A stretch of 64,000 nt of DNA, from positions 248,001 to 312,000 of the forward strand of contig CAVXJC010000006.1 in the NCBI GenBank assembly GCA_963762075.1, in the 5' to 3' direction. Both the position numbers and the translations under genes were made by a program. This DNA comes from JAOUEA01 sp963762075 (GTDB lineage: Bacteria; Actinomycetota; UBA4738; HRBIN12). Positions 52,651 through 60,623 of the stretch are shown here, piece after piece; positions within the stretch are counted from its first letter, which is position 1; the number at the start of each line of letters is the position of its first letter. Below the pieces are notes generated by a model, which was given only the letters and a program-made list of their open reading frames with translations, did not search any database and was not told the DNA's origin.

Positions 52651-53406
52651 ATGCGCGTCACAGACGGAGCCGAGCGGGTCGTCGAGCTCCTCGACTCGTT
52701 GGGAGGCGCCCCCGACGGACTCGGGGTCTCCGCTGTCGCGCGTGAGCTCGACGTGCATCGATCGACCGCCTCCAGGCTGCTCGGCACCCTCGCCGCGAGC
52801 GGCATGGTCGAGCGCGACCCGATGACGCAGCGCTTCCGGCTCGGAGCGCGCATGGTGGGTCTCGCCGCGACTGCGGTCGCGCGGCTCCCGGTCGTGAGCC
52901 AGGCGCGGCCCGAGCTCGAGCAACTGTCCGCCGCGACATCGGAGACCGCGAACCTCGCGATCCTCGACCGGTTCCATGTCGTCTACGTCGACCAGGTCAC
53001 CCCGGCGCAGACGGTGGTCATGGCGAGCTGGGTTGGTCGTCGGAGTCCAGTGCACGCGAGTTCGAGCGGCAAGGCGATGCTCGCGTTCGGCGACGACCGC
53101 TCCCGACAGGCGCTGCTGCGCCGCAGGCTGGAACCGCTCACCGAGCGCACGATCACCGACCCGGGAGTGCTGAGGGACGCACTGGATGAAGTGCGGCGCC
53201 GGGGCTACGCCTCGAGCATGGGCGAGCTGGAAGACGGTCTGATCACGGTCGCCGCCCCCGTGATGGTCGACGCGAAGGTCGTGGCCGCCGTGAGCACCTC
53301 GGGTCCCACCTATCGAGTGCCGACGCGCGACGTGCCCGGCCTCGGACGACAGGTCATGGAAGCCGCAGCTGCGGTGGGCCATCGCATGGCGGGACGCACC
53401 AGCTGA
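52651..53406 (+). CDS. IclR-family transcriptional regulator
   Basis: 251 aa. N-terminal winged HTH (residues 1-65): RVVELLDSLGGAPDGLGVSAVARELDVHRSTASRLLGTLAASGMVERD. C-terminal effector domain (about 80-245) with PVHASSSGKAMLAF, RRRGYASSMGELEDGLITVAAPV and the GPTYR end typical of IclR. These regulators act as dimers/tetramers, often on catabolic genes next to them. Divergent from the PHP hydrolase with 147 bases between, the obvious candidate target. Effector unknown. Confidence 0.92.
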   Translation: MRVTDGAERVVELLDSLGGAPDGLGVSAVARELDVHRSTASRLLGTLAASGMVERDPMTQRFRLGARMVGLAATAVARLPVVSQARPELEQLSAATSETANLAILDRFHVVYVDQVTPAQTVVMASWVGRRSPVHASSSGKAMLAFGDDRSRQALLRRRLEPLTERTITDPGVLRDALDEVRRRGYASSMGELEDGLITVAAPVMVDAKVVAAVSTSGPTYRVPTRDVPGLGRQVMEAAAAVGHRMAGRTS

Positions 53407-53434
53407 AGGATCGCGGTGCGGCCCGATCCCGGGC

Positions 53435-53440
53435 TACACT
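53435..53440 (+). promoter_or_regulatory. -10 box (TACACT) of a likely leaderless transcript
   Basis: TACACT followed by exactly 6 bases and then ATG 53447; no RBS. Confidence 0.55.
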
Positions 53441-53446
53441 GCACAC

Positions 53447-53677
53447 ATGGCCGTCTACGAGTACGTCTGTCTCGCGTGCGAGCACCACTTCGAGGAACGC
53501 CGCGCGATGGGTACATCGGTGGGCGTGACGCTCGCGTGCCCGTCGTGCGGAGCCGCCCGGGTCCGGCGGCGATTCTCGGTCTTCGCGACCGGTTCAGCGG
53601 CTGCGACGGGTCCCGGTGCTTCGAGCCCTCCCGGCGGCGGAGGCTGCTGCGGCGGGGGCTGCGCCTGCGGCAACTGA
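53447..53677 (+). CDS. FmdB-family zinc-ribbon protein
   Basis: 76 aa. The N-terminal zinc ribbon has the FmdB pattern: MAVYEYVCLACEHHFEERRAMG then CPSCGAARVRRRFSVF, giving two C-x2-C pairs. A Gly/Ser linker leads to a Cys-rich end CCGGGCACGN, seen in many FmdB proteins. Regulatory or metal-binding role; the family name comes from formamidase operons and is not proof of function. Convergent with the DUF2292 gene. Confidence 0.88.
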   Translation: MAVYEYVCLACEHHFEERRAMGTSVGVTLACPSCGAARVRRRFSVFATGSAAATGPGASSPPGGGGCCGGGCACGN

Positions 53678-53685
53678 CGGCACAC

Positions 53686-53907
53686 TCACCGCAACCTGAT
53701 CTTCTCTGAGGTCTCGACCTGGATCACCTTGCCATCCTGCAGCACGAGCACCACCGTGCCGTACGCGATGCTGCCGAGCAGATCGTGCACGTGCAGCAGC
53801 AGCTCGCGTTGCTCTGCCGGGATCGCGGCGAACTTCAGTACGTCGGCCGGTATCTCGGGCCCGAGTGGACCGTCGCCGTCCACCGCGCGCAGCGGGCTCA
53901 CGCTCAC
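53686..53907 (-). CDS. DUF2292 (YezD-like) small protein
   Basis: 73 aa. The GTG at 53907 overlaps the cysA stop (GTGA). The family core is the last ~35 residues: LLGSIAYGTVVLVLQDGKVIQVETSEKIRLR, a small beta-hairpin domain. DUF2292 genes are known mostly beside sulfate or sulfonate uptake and assimilation genes. The paralogue at 59526 shares 'YGTVVLV-DGKV-Q-E--EK-RLR'. Inference: a sulfur-linked accessory or regulatory protein; its biochemical role is unknown. Confidence 0.88.
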   Translation of the reverse strand: MSVSPLRAVDGDGPLGPEIPADVLKFAAIPAEQRELLLHVHDLLGSIAYGTVVLVLQDGKVIQVETSEKIRLR

Positions 53908-54995
53908 TCCTCGGTCGAAGCCTCACCTTGGTCGAACGCCTTGGGATTGCGCATATCCACGCTGACGAGGTCACCCTCGGTCGCACCGGCGAGCTCTGTC
54001 TGAGGAACGTGAGCGACCAAGGTGTGGTTGCCGTCGCCGTCGAGGCGGATCGTGAGTCGCGCGAGCCAGCCGAGCGAGGAGATCCGCTCGATGCGCCCGA
54101 GCGCGAAGGACCCATCGCTGTGACCGTGACCGTGCCCGTTCGATCCCTTCGGAGTGACACGCACGTCATGAGGACGTACGAACGCCGTGGCCGCCGAACC
54201 TTCTGCCAGATGATCCGCACCCGGGAGCCGGAAGGCACCGAGGTGCACGTGGCCTCCCTCCACCACGCCGTGGAGCACGTTCGCGGCTCCGACGAACCCC
54301 GCAACGAATGGAGTCTTCGGATCGTCGTAGATCTCGCTGGGGGAGCCGACCTGCTGCACACGACCCTCGTGCATCACGACGATCTGGTTCGCGAGCTCAA
54401 GCGCTTCCTCTTGGTCGTGCGTTACGAGCAAGCTGGTCACCCCGAGCTCACGATGGAGCTCGTCGAGCCACTGCCGAAGGTCTTGACGCACCCTGGCGTC
54501 GAGCGCGCCGAACGGCTCGTCGAGCAGCAACACGTCGGGTCGCGGAGCGAGCGCACGGGCGAGTGCAACACGCTGGCGCTGACCGCCGGAAAGTTGATCG
54601 GGGTAGCGTTTCGCGAAGTGCGTGAGCTGGACGAGCTCGAGCAACTCGTCGACCCGGGCTTTCCGTTCTGACTTCGACTGCTTGCGTACGGCGAGACCGA
54701 ACCCGACGTTGTCGGCCACCGTCATGTGACGGAACAAGGCGTAGTGCTGGAACACGAACCCGACCCGTCGCTCCTGCACGCTCTTCGGCGTGAGCTCGAC
54801 GTCGCCCATGAAGATGCGGCCTCCGTTAGGGTTCTCCAACCCGGCGATCATGCGAAGGACCGTGCTCTTGCCCGACCCCGACGGCCCGAGCAGCGCCGTG
54901 ATGGCGCCCCCGGGGGCAGTGAACGACACGTCGCTCACGGCCTCGAACGAGCCGAACCGTTTGGTGAGCTGCTGCACCACGATCGGCGTGCTCAT
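53904..54995 (-). CDS. cysA: Sulfate/thiosulfate ABC transporter ATPase
   Basis: 363 aa. Walker A GPSGSGKST, signature YPDQLSGGQRQRVALARALA, Walker B VLLLDEPFGALD and H-loop VTHDQ. A C-terminal TOBE/OB region (about 240-350) carries the regulatory domain of CysA-type importers. Couples ATP hydrolysis to CysTW. Its ATG overlaps the cysW stop (ATGA). Ends in the GTGA overlap with the DUF2292 gene. All motifs are intact. Confidence 0.94.
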   Translation of the reverse strand: MSTPIVVQQLTKRFGSFEAVSDVSFTAPGGAITALLGPSGSGKSTVLRMIAGLENPNGGRIFMGDVELTPKSVQERRVGFVFQHYALFRHMTVADNVGFGLAVRKQSKSERKARVDELLELVQLTHFAKRYPDQLSGGQRQRVALARALAPRPDVLLLDEPFGALDARVRQDLRQWLDELHRELGVTSLLVTHDQEEALELANQIVVMHEGRVQQVGSPSEIYDDPKTPFVAGFVGAANVLHGVVEGGHVHLGAFRLPGADHLAEGSAATAFVRPHDVRVTPKGSNGHGHGHSDGSFALGRIERISSLGWLARLTIRLDGDGNHTLVAHVPQTELAGATEGDLVSVDMRNPKAFDQGEASTEE

Positions 54996-55852
54996 GTGCG
55001 TACCTTCCTTCCTTCGATGCGGTGCCTCGCCGTTTCGATTCCGACGAGCAGAACGATCGACACCGCAGCAAGCGTCAAGGCGACGATGTATGCCTCCGCT
55101 CCTTGACGTTCCTCGATGGCGGTGAAGATGAACAGGGTTGCGGTCTCCGTCTTTCCCTTGATCAGTCCGCTCACGATCAGCACGGCACCGATCTCACCGA
55201 TCGAGCGCGCTGTCGTGAGTGCCACGCCGTAGAGGATCCCCCACCGGATGTTCGGCAGGGTGACCTTGCGCCACGTCTGCAGGATCGACGCGCCGAGGGT
55301 GCGGGCCGCGTCCTCCTCGTCCTTGCCGATCTCCTGGAGCACCGGTACGACCTCACGGATGGTGAACGGGATGCAGATGAAGATCGTCACGAGCACCATG
55401 GAGGGCAAGGCGAAGATGATGGCGATGCCGCGGGCATCGAAGAACGGCTTGAGCCACCCGCCCGCTCCGAACAGGATCACCGCGGCGAGCCCGACGGTCA
55501 CCGGCGACAGCGCGAATGGCAGGTCGACGAGGGCGTTCAGCAGGGACTTGCCCACGAACCGTTGACGCACGAGCACCCAGGCGGTGATCACGCCGAACAC
55601 AGTCGTGACGACCACTGTGATCAGGGTGATGACACCGGTCAAGACGAACGCATGCCGCACGTCTGGTCGTGAGAACGTCTCGGCGACCTTCGACCAGCCC
55701 GGCTCGAGTGCCGTGATAACGATGCCCACCAGGGGCATGAGCAGCAGGATGCCGACGTACACGATGCACGCCGTGACGATCCCGCTGCGGACGAGGCGCC
55801 GGCGACCGCCGCCGGGAAGGGAGACGGTGGGGCTTTCGGAGGGGGTCCTCAT
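54992..55852 (-). CDS. cysW: Sulfate ABC transporter permease
   Basis: 286 aa, six TM helices. EAA loop EEDAARTLGASILQTWRKVTLPNI; VDLPFALSPVTVGLAAVILFG and ALTTARSIGEIGAVLIVSG are CysW-type. ATG at 55852 overlaps the cysT stop (ATGA). Pairs with CysT as the channel heterodimer and ends by overlapping cysA. Confidence 0.93.
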   Translation of the reverse strand: MRTPSESPTVSLPGGGRRRLVRSGIVTACIVYVGILLLMPLVGIVITALEPGWSKVAETFSRPDVRHAFVLTGVITLITVVVTTVFGVITAWVLVRQRFVGKSLLNALVDLPFALSPVTVGLAAVILFGAGGWLKPFFDARGIAIIFALPSMVLVTIFICIPFTIREVVPVLQEIGKDEEDAARTLGASILQTWRKVTLPNIRWGILYGVALTTARSIGEIGAVLIVSGLIKGKTETATLFIFTAIEERQGAEAYIVALTLAAVSIVLLVGIETARHRIEGRKVRT

Positions 55853-56712
55853 GCGTCGTCCTCCTTCCTCTTGAGCAGGCGAGCGGTCACCAGCACGAGC
55901 ACGAACGAAAGCGCGAACAACAGCGTCGCCACGGCAGCGGCCTCGATCGGACGGAACTGGTTCGCGAGCTGGAAGATGAAGACAGGAGCGGTCAGGGTCT
56001 CCCCCGCGCGGTTGCCTGCGACGAGCACGACGCTGCCGAACTCGCCGAGGCAACGAGCGAAGGTCAGGAGCGTGCCACCCACGATGGCCACTCGGATCGC
56101 CGGCAGTACGACTTTCCGGAAAGTGGTGAAACTGTTTGCACCGAGGGTGGCCGCCGCTTCCTCTTCAGCGTCGTCGAGCTCCTGCAGCACCGGCTGCACG
56201 CTCCGCACGACCAGGGGCAGCGTCACGACGAGCAGCGCGAGCATGATCGCGATCGGCGTGAAGATCACCTTGATACCGAAGCGATCGAGGAAACCCCCGA
56301 TCGGCGATGCAGGCCCGTACAGCGCCACGAGCATCACCCCGGTGACGAGCGTCGGGATGGCGAGCGGCAGGTCGACGACCGCCGAGAGGAACCGTTTGCC
56401 CGGGAACGAGAACCGCACGAGCACGTAAGCGAGCATCGTGCCCATCACCGCATTGATCAGCGCAGCGAGGGTCGAAGTGATGAGTGTGAGCCGGATCGCG
56501 GCGGTTGCGCCTGGCACGGCGAGTGCGGTGCGCAGACCGTCGAGCCCGTCTCCGAAGCCCTTCGTGACGACCGCCGCGACCGGCAGGGCCACCATCGCTC
56601 CGAGGTAGACGATGGCAACGCCGCGCAGGGTGAATCGTCGCAGCCGTGCAGCTGACCTCGGAGAGAGCCGGGTCCGACTGCGCTCGATGGTGACCTGCGC
56701 GGCGCTGCTCAT
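55849..56712 (-). CDS. cysT: Sulfate ABC transporter permease
   Basis: 287 aa, six TM helices. EAA loop EEEAAATLGANSFTTFRKVVLPAI; FPGKRFLSAVVDLPLAIPTLVTGVMLVALYG and FARCLGEFGSVVLVAGN are the CysT/CysU signatures. ATG at 56712, 37 bases after the binding-protein stop. Complete in length. Confidence 0.93.
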   Translation of the reverse strand: MSSAAQVTIERSRTRLSPRSAARLRRFTLRGVAIVYLGAMVALPVAAVVTKGFGDGLDGLRTALAVPGATAAIRLTLITSTLAALINAVMGTMLAYVLVRFSFPGKRFLSAVVDLPLAIPTLVTGVMLVALYGPASPIGGFLDRFGIKVIFTPIAIMLALLVVTLPLVVRSVQPVLQELDDAEEEAAATLGANSFTTFRKVVLPAIRVAIVGGTLLTFARCLGEFGSVVLVAGNRAGETLTAPVFIFQLANQFRPIEAAAVATLLFALSFVLVLVTARLLKRKEDDA

Positions 56713-56748
56713 CGTCGTCTGTAGGTCCTTTCGTGATGGACCGTCTGG

Positions 56749-57837
56749 TCAGCCGGCGATCGCCTGGGTGACGATGCCGCCGTCGCTGAACAACTTCTCG
56801 TTCATGGCGTCCCAGCCACCGATCTCTTCGACCGTGAAGAGGTCCTCGATCGCGGGGAACTGGCCGCCGCCCTTCTGGGCCTCCTTCGCGTCGGTCGATC
56901 GAAGGAAGCCGACGTCGGTGAAGATCTCCTTCGCCTCGTCAGAGTGCAGGTACTCGACGAAGGCCTCAGCGACGTCGCGCACGCAATGTTCGTCGACGTT
57001 CTTGTCCACGATCGCGACGGGGTTCTCGATGAGCACGGTCGAAGGTGGATAGACGGCCTCGTCATCGAGACCCGCCTCCTGGGCGGTGAGGACCTCGTTC
57101 TCGTACGTGATCGCGACGTCGCCATTGCCCGCTTCGAAGTTCTGGATCGAGTCGCGAGCGCTCTTGTCGAAGACGATCACGTTGCCGAGCACGTCTTGCA
57201 TGAGCTTCGTCGCTCCGGCCTCATCACCTTCATTCACACCGGCGTAGCCGCGAAGCGCCGCGCCCCACAGGGAGACGAGGTTCCAGCGCGCACCGCCGCT
57301 CGACGCGGGGTCGGGGGTGAGGATCTCGGCGTTGGCCAAGTCGTCCCAGTCGGCGATGCCGAGCGGGTTGCCGGGACGTACGTCGAATACCACGACCGAG
57401 CTCGACACCATGCCGGCATCGGCGGTGTCGGTCCAATCGTGCGTGATCAAGCCCGCGTCGGCGACCTCGTCGACATCAGGGGCGAGTGACAGCGCGACAA
57501 CGTCGGCCGGATAGCCGGCGATCACGTTGGCGGCCTGCGTGGTCGAGCCCGCGTAGGACTCCTGGAAAATCACGTTCTGGTCGTTGTTGTCTTCCTTCCA
57601 CTGCGAGACGAACGCCGGGATGATCTTGCCGTATGCCTCACGAGGTGTGCTGTAGGCGGCGAAGCTGATCACTGGGGTCTCGGCGGGCTCGCAAGCACCG
57701 GAGGCGCTGGTGGCACCGTCCTCGCCGCCTTGCGCGGACGAGCATGCTGCAAGCACGGTGATGGCGACGAGGGCGAGCGCGATCGATCGCGCCCGATGGG
57801 CCGACGCGGTGAAGCGTCGCAGGGGGTGGGTGAACAT
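56749..57837 (-). CDS. sbp: Sulfate-binding lipoprotein
   Basis: 362 aa. ATG at 57837 with AAAGGAG upstream. Lipoprotein signal ending V-L-A-A-C. Family features: ISFAAYSTPREAYGKIIPAF, YAGSTTQAANVIAGYPADVVALSLAPDVD and WNLVSLWGAALRGY, as in Sbp/CysP-type proteins that bind sulfate or thiosulfate in a cleft between two lobes. Delivers to CysTWA. A long 5' leader (about 160 bases) precedes it. Confidence 0.93.
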   Translation of the reverse strand: MFTHPLRRFTASAHRARSIALALVAITVLAACSSAQGGEDGATSASGACEPAETPVISFAAYSTPREAYGKIIPAFVSQWKEDNNDQNVIFQESYAGSTTQAANVIAGYPADVVALSLAPDVDEVADAGLITHDWTDTADAGMVSSSVVVFDVRPGNPLGIADWDDLANAEILTPDPASSGGARWNLVSLWGAALRGYAGVNEGDEAGATKLMQDVLGNVIVFDKSARDSIQNFEAGNGDVAITYENEVLTAQEAGLDDEAVYPPSTVLIENPVAIVDKNVDEHCVRDVAEAFVEYLHSDEAKEIFTDVGFLRSTDAKEAQKGGGQFPAIEDLFTVEEIGGWDAMNEKLFSDGGIVTQAIAG

Positions 57838-57934
57838 CGGTGCTCCTTTCGATGGACCGGCGGGCGTGCCGGGTGGCCTTGGGTCTCGGCCTCCGGTGGT
57901 CCGGTCAACCGAAAGGTTTCGCGCGGCGCAGTCG

Positions 57935-57946
57935 CGGTCGCGACCG
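57935..57946. promoter_or_regulatory. 12-base perfect palindrome in the sbp leader
   Basis: CGGTCGCGACCG is self-complementary. It sits about 90 bases upstream of sbp, downstream of the predicted promoter. It could be an operator or an RNA hairpin apex. The surrounding ~160-base leader is GC-rich with several possible stems, but no known riboswitch consensus was recognised. Confidence 0.35.
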
Positions 57947-58001
57947 TCGCCGGCCTTTCGAGCGCAGCGCCTCCGGCGATCCGGTCGGCGCAACGGGCAC
58001 A

Positions 58002-58029
58002 GAAGTACCCGCTGGGATCGGGAGTGTCA
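58002..58029 (-). promoter_or_regulatory. Promoter candidate for sbp-cysTWA (TTGACA / 16 bp / TACTTC)
   Basis: On the minus strand a perfect -35 TTGACA (rc 58029-58024) is followed 16 bases later by TACTTC (rc 58007-58002), a moderate -10. Back-to-back with the plus-strand promoter at 58106. Confidence 0.6.
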
Positions 58030-58105
58030 AGGAGAAGCCGTCGATATCGGTCTTCCTGCCACGAGAATGCAACACAAGTCCGATGGCGGATACGACCGAT
58101 GGCCG

Positions 58106-58135
58106 TTGACCGTGCCCGGAAACCGGGGGTAGTCT
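58106..58135 (+). promoter_or_regulatory. Promoter candidate for the Na/Pi-type gene (TTGACC / 18 bp / TAGTCT)
   Basis: TTGACC (58106-58111) and TAGTCT (58130-58135) are 18 bases apart. Transcription would start near 58142, giving a ~97-base leader containing the hairpin at 58164-58211. With the sbp promoter it forms a divergent pair. Confidence 0.6.
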
Positions 58136-58163
58136 CGCCCTGCAGCTGACCGGAAAGACCGGA

Positions 58164-58211
58164 GGCCGCAACGCACGGGGGGAACGCTAGTTCCCGCACC
58201 GCGTTGCGGCC
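58164..58211 (+). promoter_or_regulatory. Nested hairpin in the 5' leader of the Na/Pi-type gene
   Basis: GGCCGCAACGC (58164-58174) pairs perfectly with GCGTTGCGGCC (58201-58211). Inside, GGGAAC (58180-58185) pairs with GTTCCC (58190-58195) over a GCTA tetraloop. The stem is followed by CCTTTCGTTTC, a weak U-tract, then the RBS CAGGAGAGA. It could be an attenuator or a ligand-binding leader; no riboswitch class was recognised. Confidence 0.65.
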
Positions 58212-58238
58212 CCTTTCGTTTCAGGAGAGAGCCTGAAC

Positions 58239-59486
58239 ATGTCCAAGCGATCTTCGAAGGAGCTCGAACGCGACCTCGAGCAAGAAGCGAAGCTGGTCGA
58301 GATCGACGGAGAGTTCTGCGTGCCCGTCGAAGCGAACCAGGCACGGCACCTCATCGACTGGGGGCCGTTCGAGGCACCGCGCTCCCCGTGGGATATCGCG
58401 AGCAAGCTCCTGCTGTTCGTGCCGGCGATGTTCCTGTTCATCCTCGCCGTCCAGCTGATGAAGGAAGGCGCGGCCGCCGTCGGTCCGCAGATCGAAGGGC
58501 AGTTCCCGTTCGCCAACGGCGTCTCGTCGCTCGGGGCGGGGTGGCTCGGCGCCTACTTCGTGCTCTCCGGCTCGCCGGTCGCAGCCACGGCGATCAGCCT
58601 CTTCGGGGCCGGCACGCTCACGAAGCTCCAGGGCTTCACGATGCTATCGGGCTCGCGCCTGGGGGCATCGTTCATCGTCTTGCTCACGGGATTCCTGTAC
58701 GCGACCAAGCAGGCCAAGGTGCAACTCGCCTCCGGCGCTTCGAGAGCAGACATGAAGCGCGGCCGCAGCGACTCGATCGGCATCGGCATCCAGGCGATGA
58801 CCATGACCGCCATCGTGTACCTGCCCGGCATGCTGATCGGCTACGCCATCATCAAGGCCGGGTGGCTCGACGGTTTCGATCTGCATGCCACTGGCAAGCT
58901 CAACGCGATCCTCGGCACCCTCTGGGGCCCGATCGTCGACTTCGTCGCTGGAAACGTCCCGGGCTGGTCCCTGTTCCTGATCGGTCTCGGTGTGATCCTG
59001 GTGTCGTTCAATCTGATCGACCGGGTGCTGCCGAGCGTGAGCAGCGATGCGACAGCCTCCAAGCGCGCCGCGTGGCTCAAGCATCCCTGGACGATGTTCT
59101 TCCTCGGCTGCGTCGTCGCCACGCTCACGCTCTCGGTGTCGGTCGCGCTCACCGTGCTCGTGCCGCTCGCGGCGAAAGGCTTGATCAAGCGCGAGGAAGC
59201 GCTTCCTTACATCATGGGTGCCAACATCACGACCCTCGCCGACACACTCGTCGTGGCGATGCTGCAGCCCACACCCGAAGCGGCCCAGGTCGTGCTCGCG
59301 GAAGCCATCGGCGTCACGATCGTTTCCTTGTTGATCCTCGCGTTCATCTACAAGCCGGTGCAACGCTCGGTGCTTCGCCTCGACGAATTCCTGGTGGCGA
59401 AGAACCGGCGACTCGTGCTCTTCGTCGGCACGTTGTTCCTCATGCCGCTCGCCCTGCTGGCGACCGGATTCTTCTACTCGGCGTGA
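58239..59486 (+). CDS. Na+/Pi-cotransporter-family permease (possible sulfur-oxyanion transporter)
   Basis: 415 aa; RBS AGGAGAG before the ATG. A ~55-residue soluble N-terminus precedes about 10 TM helices. Two Na/Pi-family repeats are visible: FVLSGSPVAATAISLFGAGTLT...FTMLSGSRLGASFIVLLTGFLY and PYIMGANITTLADTLVVAML. The family normally couples Na+ to phosphate. Here it lies between a sulfate ABC operon and a DUF2292/ABC pair, so sulfate or another oxyanion is the inferred substrate. The context is the only basis for that. Confidence 0.8.
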   Translation: MSKRSSKELERDLEQEAKLVEIDGEFCVPVEANQARHLIDWGPFEAPRSPWDIASKLLLFVPAMFLFILAVQLMKEGAAAVGPQIEGQFPFANGVSSLGAGWLGAYFVLSGSPVAATAISLFGAGTLTKLQGFTMLSGSRLGASFIVLLTGFLYATKQAKVQLASGASRADMKRGRSDSIGIGIQAMTMTAIVYLPGMLIGYAIIKAGWLDGFDLHATGKLNAILGTLWGPIVDFVAGNVPGWSLFLIGLGVILVSFNLIDRVLPSVSSDATASKRAAWLKHPWTMFFLGCVVATLTLSVSVALTVLVPLAAKGLIKREEALPYIMGANITTLADTLVVAMLQPTPEAAQVVLAEAIGVTIVSLLILAFIYKPVQRSVLRLDEFLVAKNRRLVLFVGTLFLMPLALLATGFFYSA

Positions 59487-59513
59487 TCGCGCGGGGCTGC
59501 AGGCACCCAGGCG

Positions 59514-59519
59514 TAGACT
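59514..59519 (+). promoter_or_regulatory. -10 box (TAGACT) of a likely leaderless transcript
   Basis: TAGACT followed by exactly 6 bases and then GTG 59526; no RBS. It would give an internal promoter for the DUF2292-ABC genes. Confidence 0.5.
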
Positions 59520-59525
59520 CCGGAC

Positions 59526-59744
59526 GTGAGCGACGATACGACGGCCGGGGTCGAGGCAGCGACCGGCGAGAACGGCACCGCCGACGAGATGCTTGCGGCC
59601 CTCGACCTCTCCGAGGAAGAGCGGCTCGTGCTCGCCAAGGTGGCCGGGATCGTCCGGCGCATCAACTACGGCACGGTCGTGCTGGTGATCCAGGACGGCA
59701 AGGTCGTGCAGATCGAGATGGCCGAGAAGTTCCGGCTGCGATGA
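59526..59744 (+). CDS. DUF2292 (YezD-like) small protein, second copy
   Basis: 72 aa from GTG 59526. An acidic N-terminus (MSDDTTAGVEAATGENG) leads to the family core RRINYGTVVLVIQDGKVVQIEMAEKFRLR. It is the paralogue of the gene at 53686. It is followed 36 bases later by an ABC ATPase, so it is linked to a transporter in the same manner as its paralogue. Role unknown. Confidence 0.88.
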   Translation: MSDDTTAGVEAATGENGTADEMLAALDLSEEERLVLAKVAGIVRRINYGTVVLVIQDGKVVQIEMAEKFRLR

Positions 59745-59780
59745 GCGCGGAGATGAGGCCGCGGAGATGAGCGTGGTGAG

Positions 59781-60623
59781 ATGAGCGACCTGATGACGAC
59801 CGAGGCGCGACCCGCGCCCGTTCCGGGCGGCGCACCGCCCAAGCTCGCGGTGCACGACCTAGTGAAGACGCGCCGGTCGACGAGCGGATCGATGGTCACC
59901 GCTGTCGACCACGTGACCTTCGACGTGCATGTCGGGGAGTTCGTGTGCCTGCTCGGGCCCTCCGGGTGCGGCAAGACCTCCATCCTCAACGTGCTCGCTG
60001 GCCTCGACGAGCCCACATCGGGCGAGGCGCTGATCGACGGACGACCGATCGCCGGTCCCGGCCCCGACCGCGCTGTGCTGTTCCAGGAGCCGGCGCTGTT
60101 CCCCTGGCTCACGGTCGCCGGCAACGTGGAGCTGGCCCTGAAACTCGCGGGCGTGCCCGGCGATCAGCGGCCTGCCCGCGCGCTCACGTGGCTCGAGAAC
60201 GTGGGGCTCGGACGGTCCGCCGGTGTGCAGCCTCACGAGCTCTCGGCCGGCATGCGTCAGCGAGCCCAGCTCGCCCGTGCACTCGCGACCGAGCCCGACG
60301 TGCTGCTCGGCGACGAACCCTTCGGTGCGCTCGACGCGCAGGCCCGTGAGCTGTTACAGGACGAGGTGCAACGTGTGTGGCTCGAACGCGATGGGCGAAA
60401 GACATTCGTCTTCGTCACGCACAATGTTCGCGAAGCGGCGCTGCTCGCCGATCGCGTGTTGGTGATGTCGGCGGCGCCAGGGCGGCTGCTCGAGGAGGTC
60501 CGTATCAGCGCCCCCCGCCCCCGTCAGCTCGACGACGTGCTCGTGTCTCGTGTCGTCACCGATGTGCACGAACTGCTCATGCGGGAGGTAGGACGAGCGG
60601 GCACCGAGGGAGGCGACCGGTGA
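59781..60623 (+). CDS. ABC transporter ATPase, nitrate/sulfonate type (SsuB/TauB-like)
   Basis: 280 aa. Walker A LLGPSGCGKTS; Q-loop LFQEPALFPWLTVAGNVELAL; signature HELSAGMRQRAQLARALA (LSAGM in place of LSGGM); Walker B VLLGDEPFGALDAQ; H-loop VTHNVREA. The F-P-W-L motif is typical of the sulfonate/taurine/nitrate group. Coupled to the permease by GTGA. Given the DUF2292 neighbour, an organosulfur or sulfate substrate is likely. No solute-binding protein gene follows. Confidence 0.9.
   Translation: MSDLMTTEARPAPVPGGAPPKLAVHDLVKTRRSTSGSMVTAVDHVTFDVHVGEFVCLLGPSGCGKTSILNVLAGLDEPTSGEALIDGRPIAGPGPDRAVLFQEPALFPWLTVAGNVELALKLAGVPGDQRPARALTWLENVGLGRSAGVQPHELSAGMRQRAQLARALATEPDVLLGDEPFGALDAQARELLQDEVQRVWLERDGRKTFVFVTHNVREAALLADRVLVMSAAPGRLLEEVRISAPRPRQLDDVLVSRVVTDVHELLMREVGRAGTEGGDR

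Noticed and set aside
57838..58238. SAM-I, SAM-IV or SAH riboswitch in the divergent sulfur intergenic region
   Set aside because: None of the remembered consensus cores could be matched; only generic hairpins are seen.
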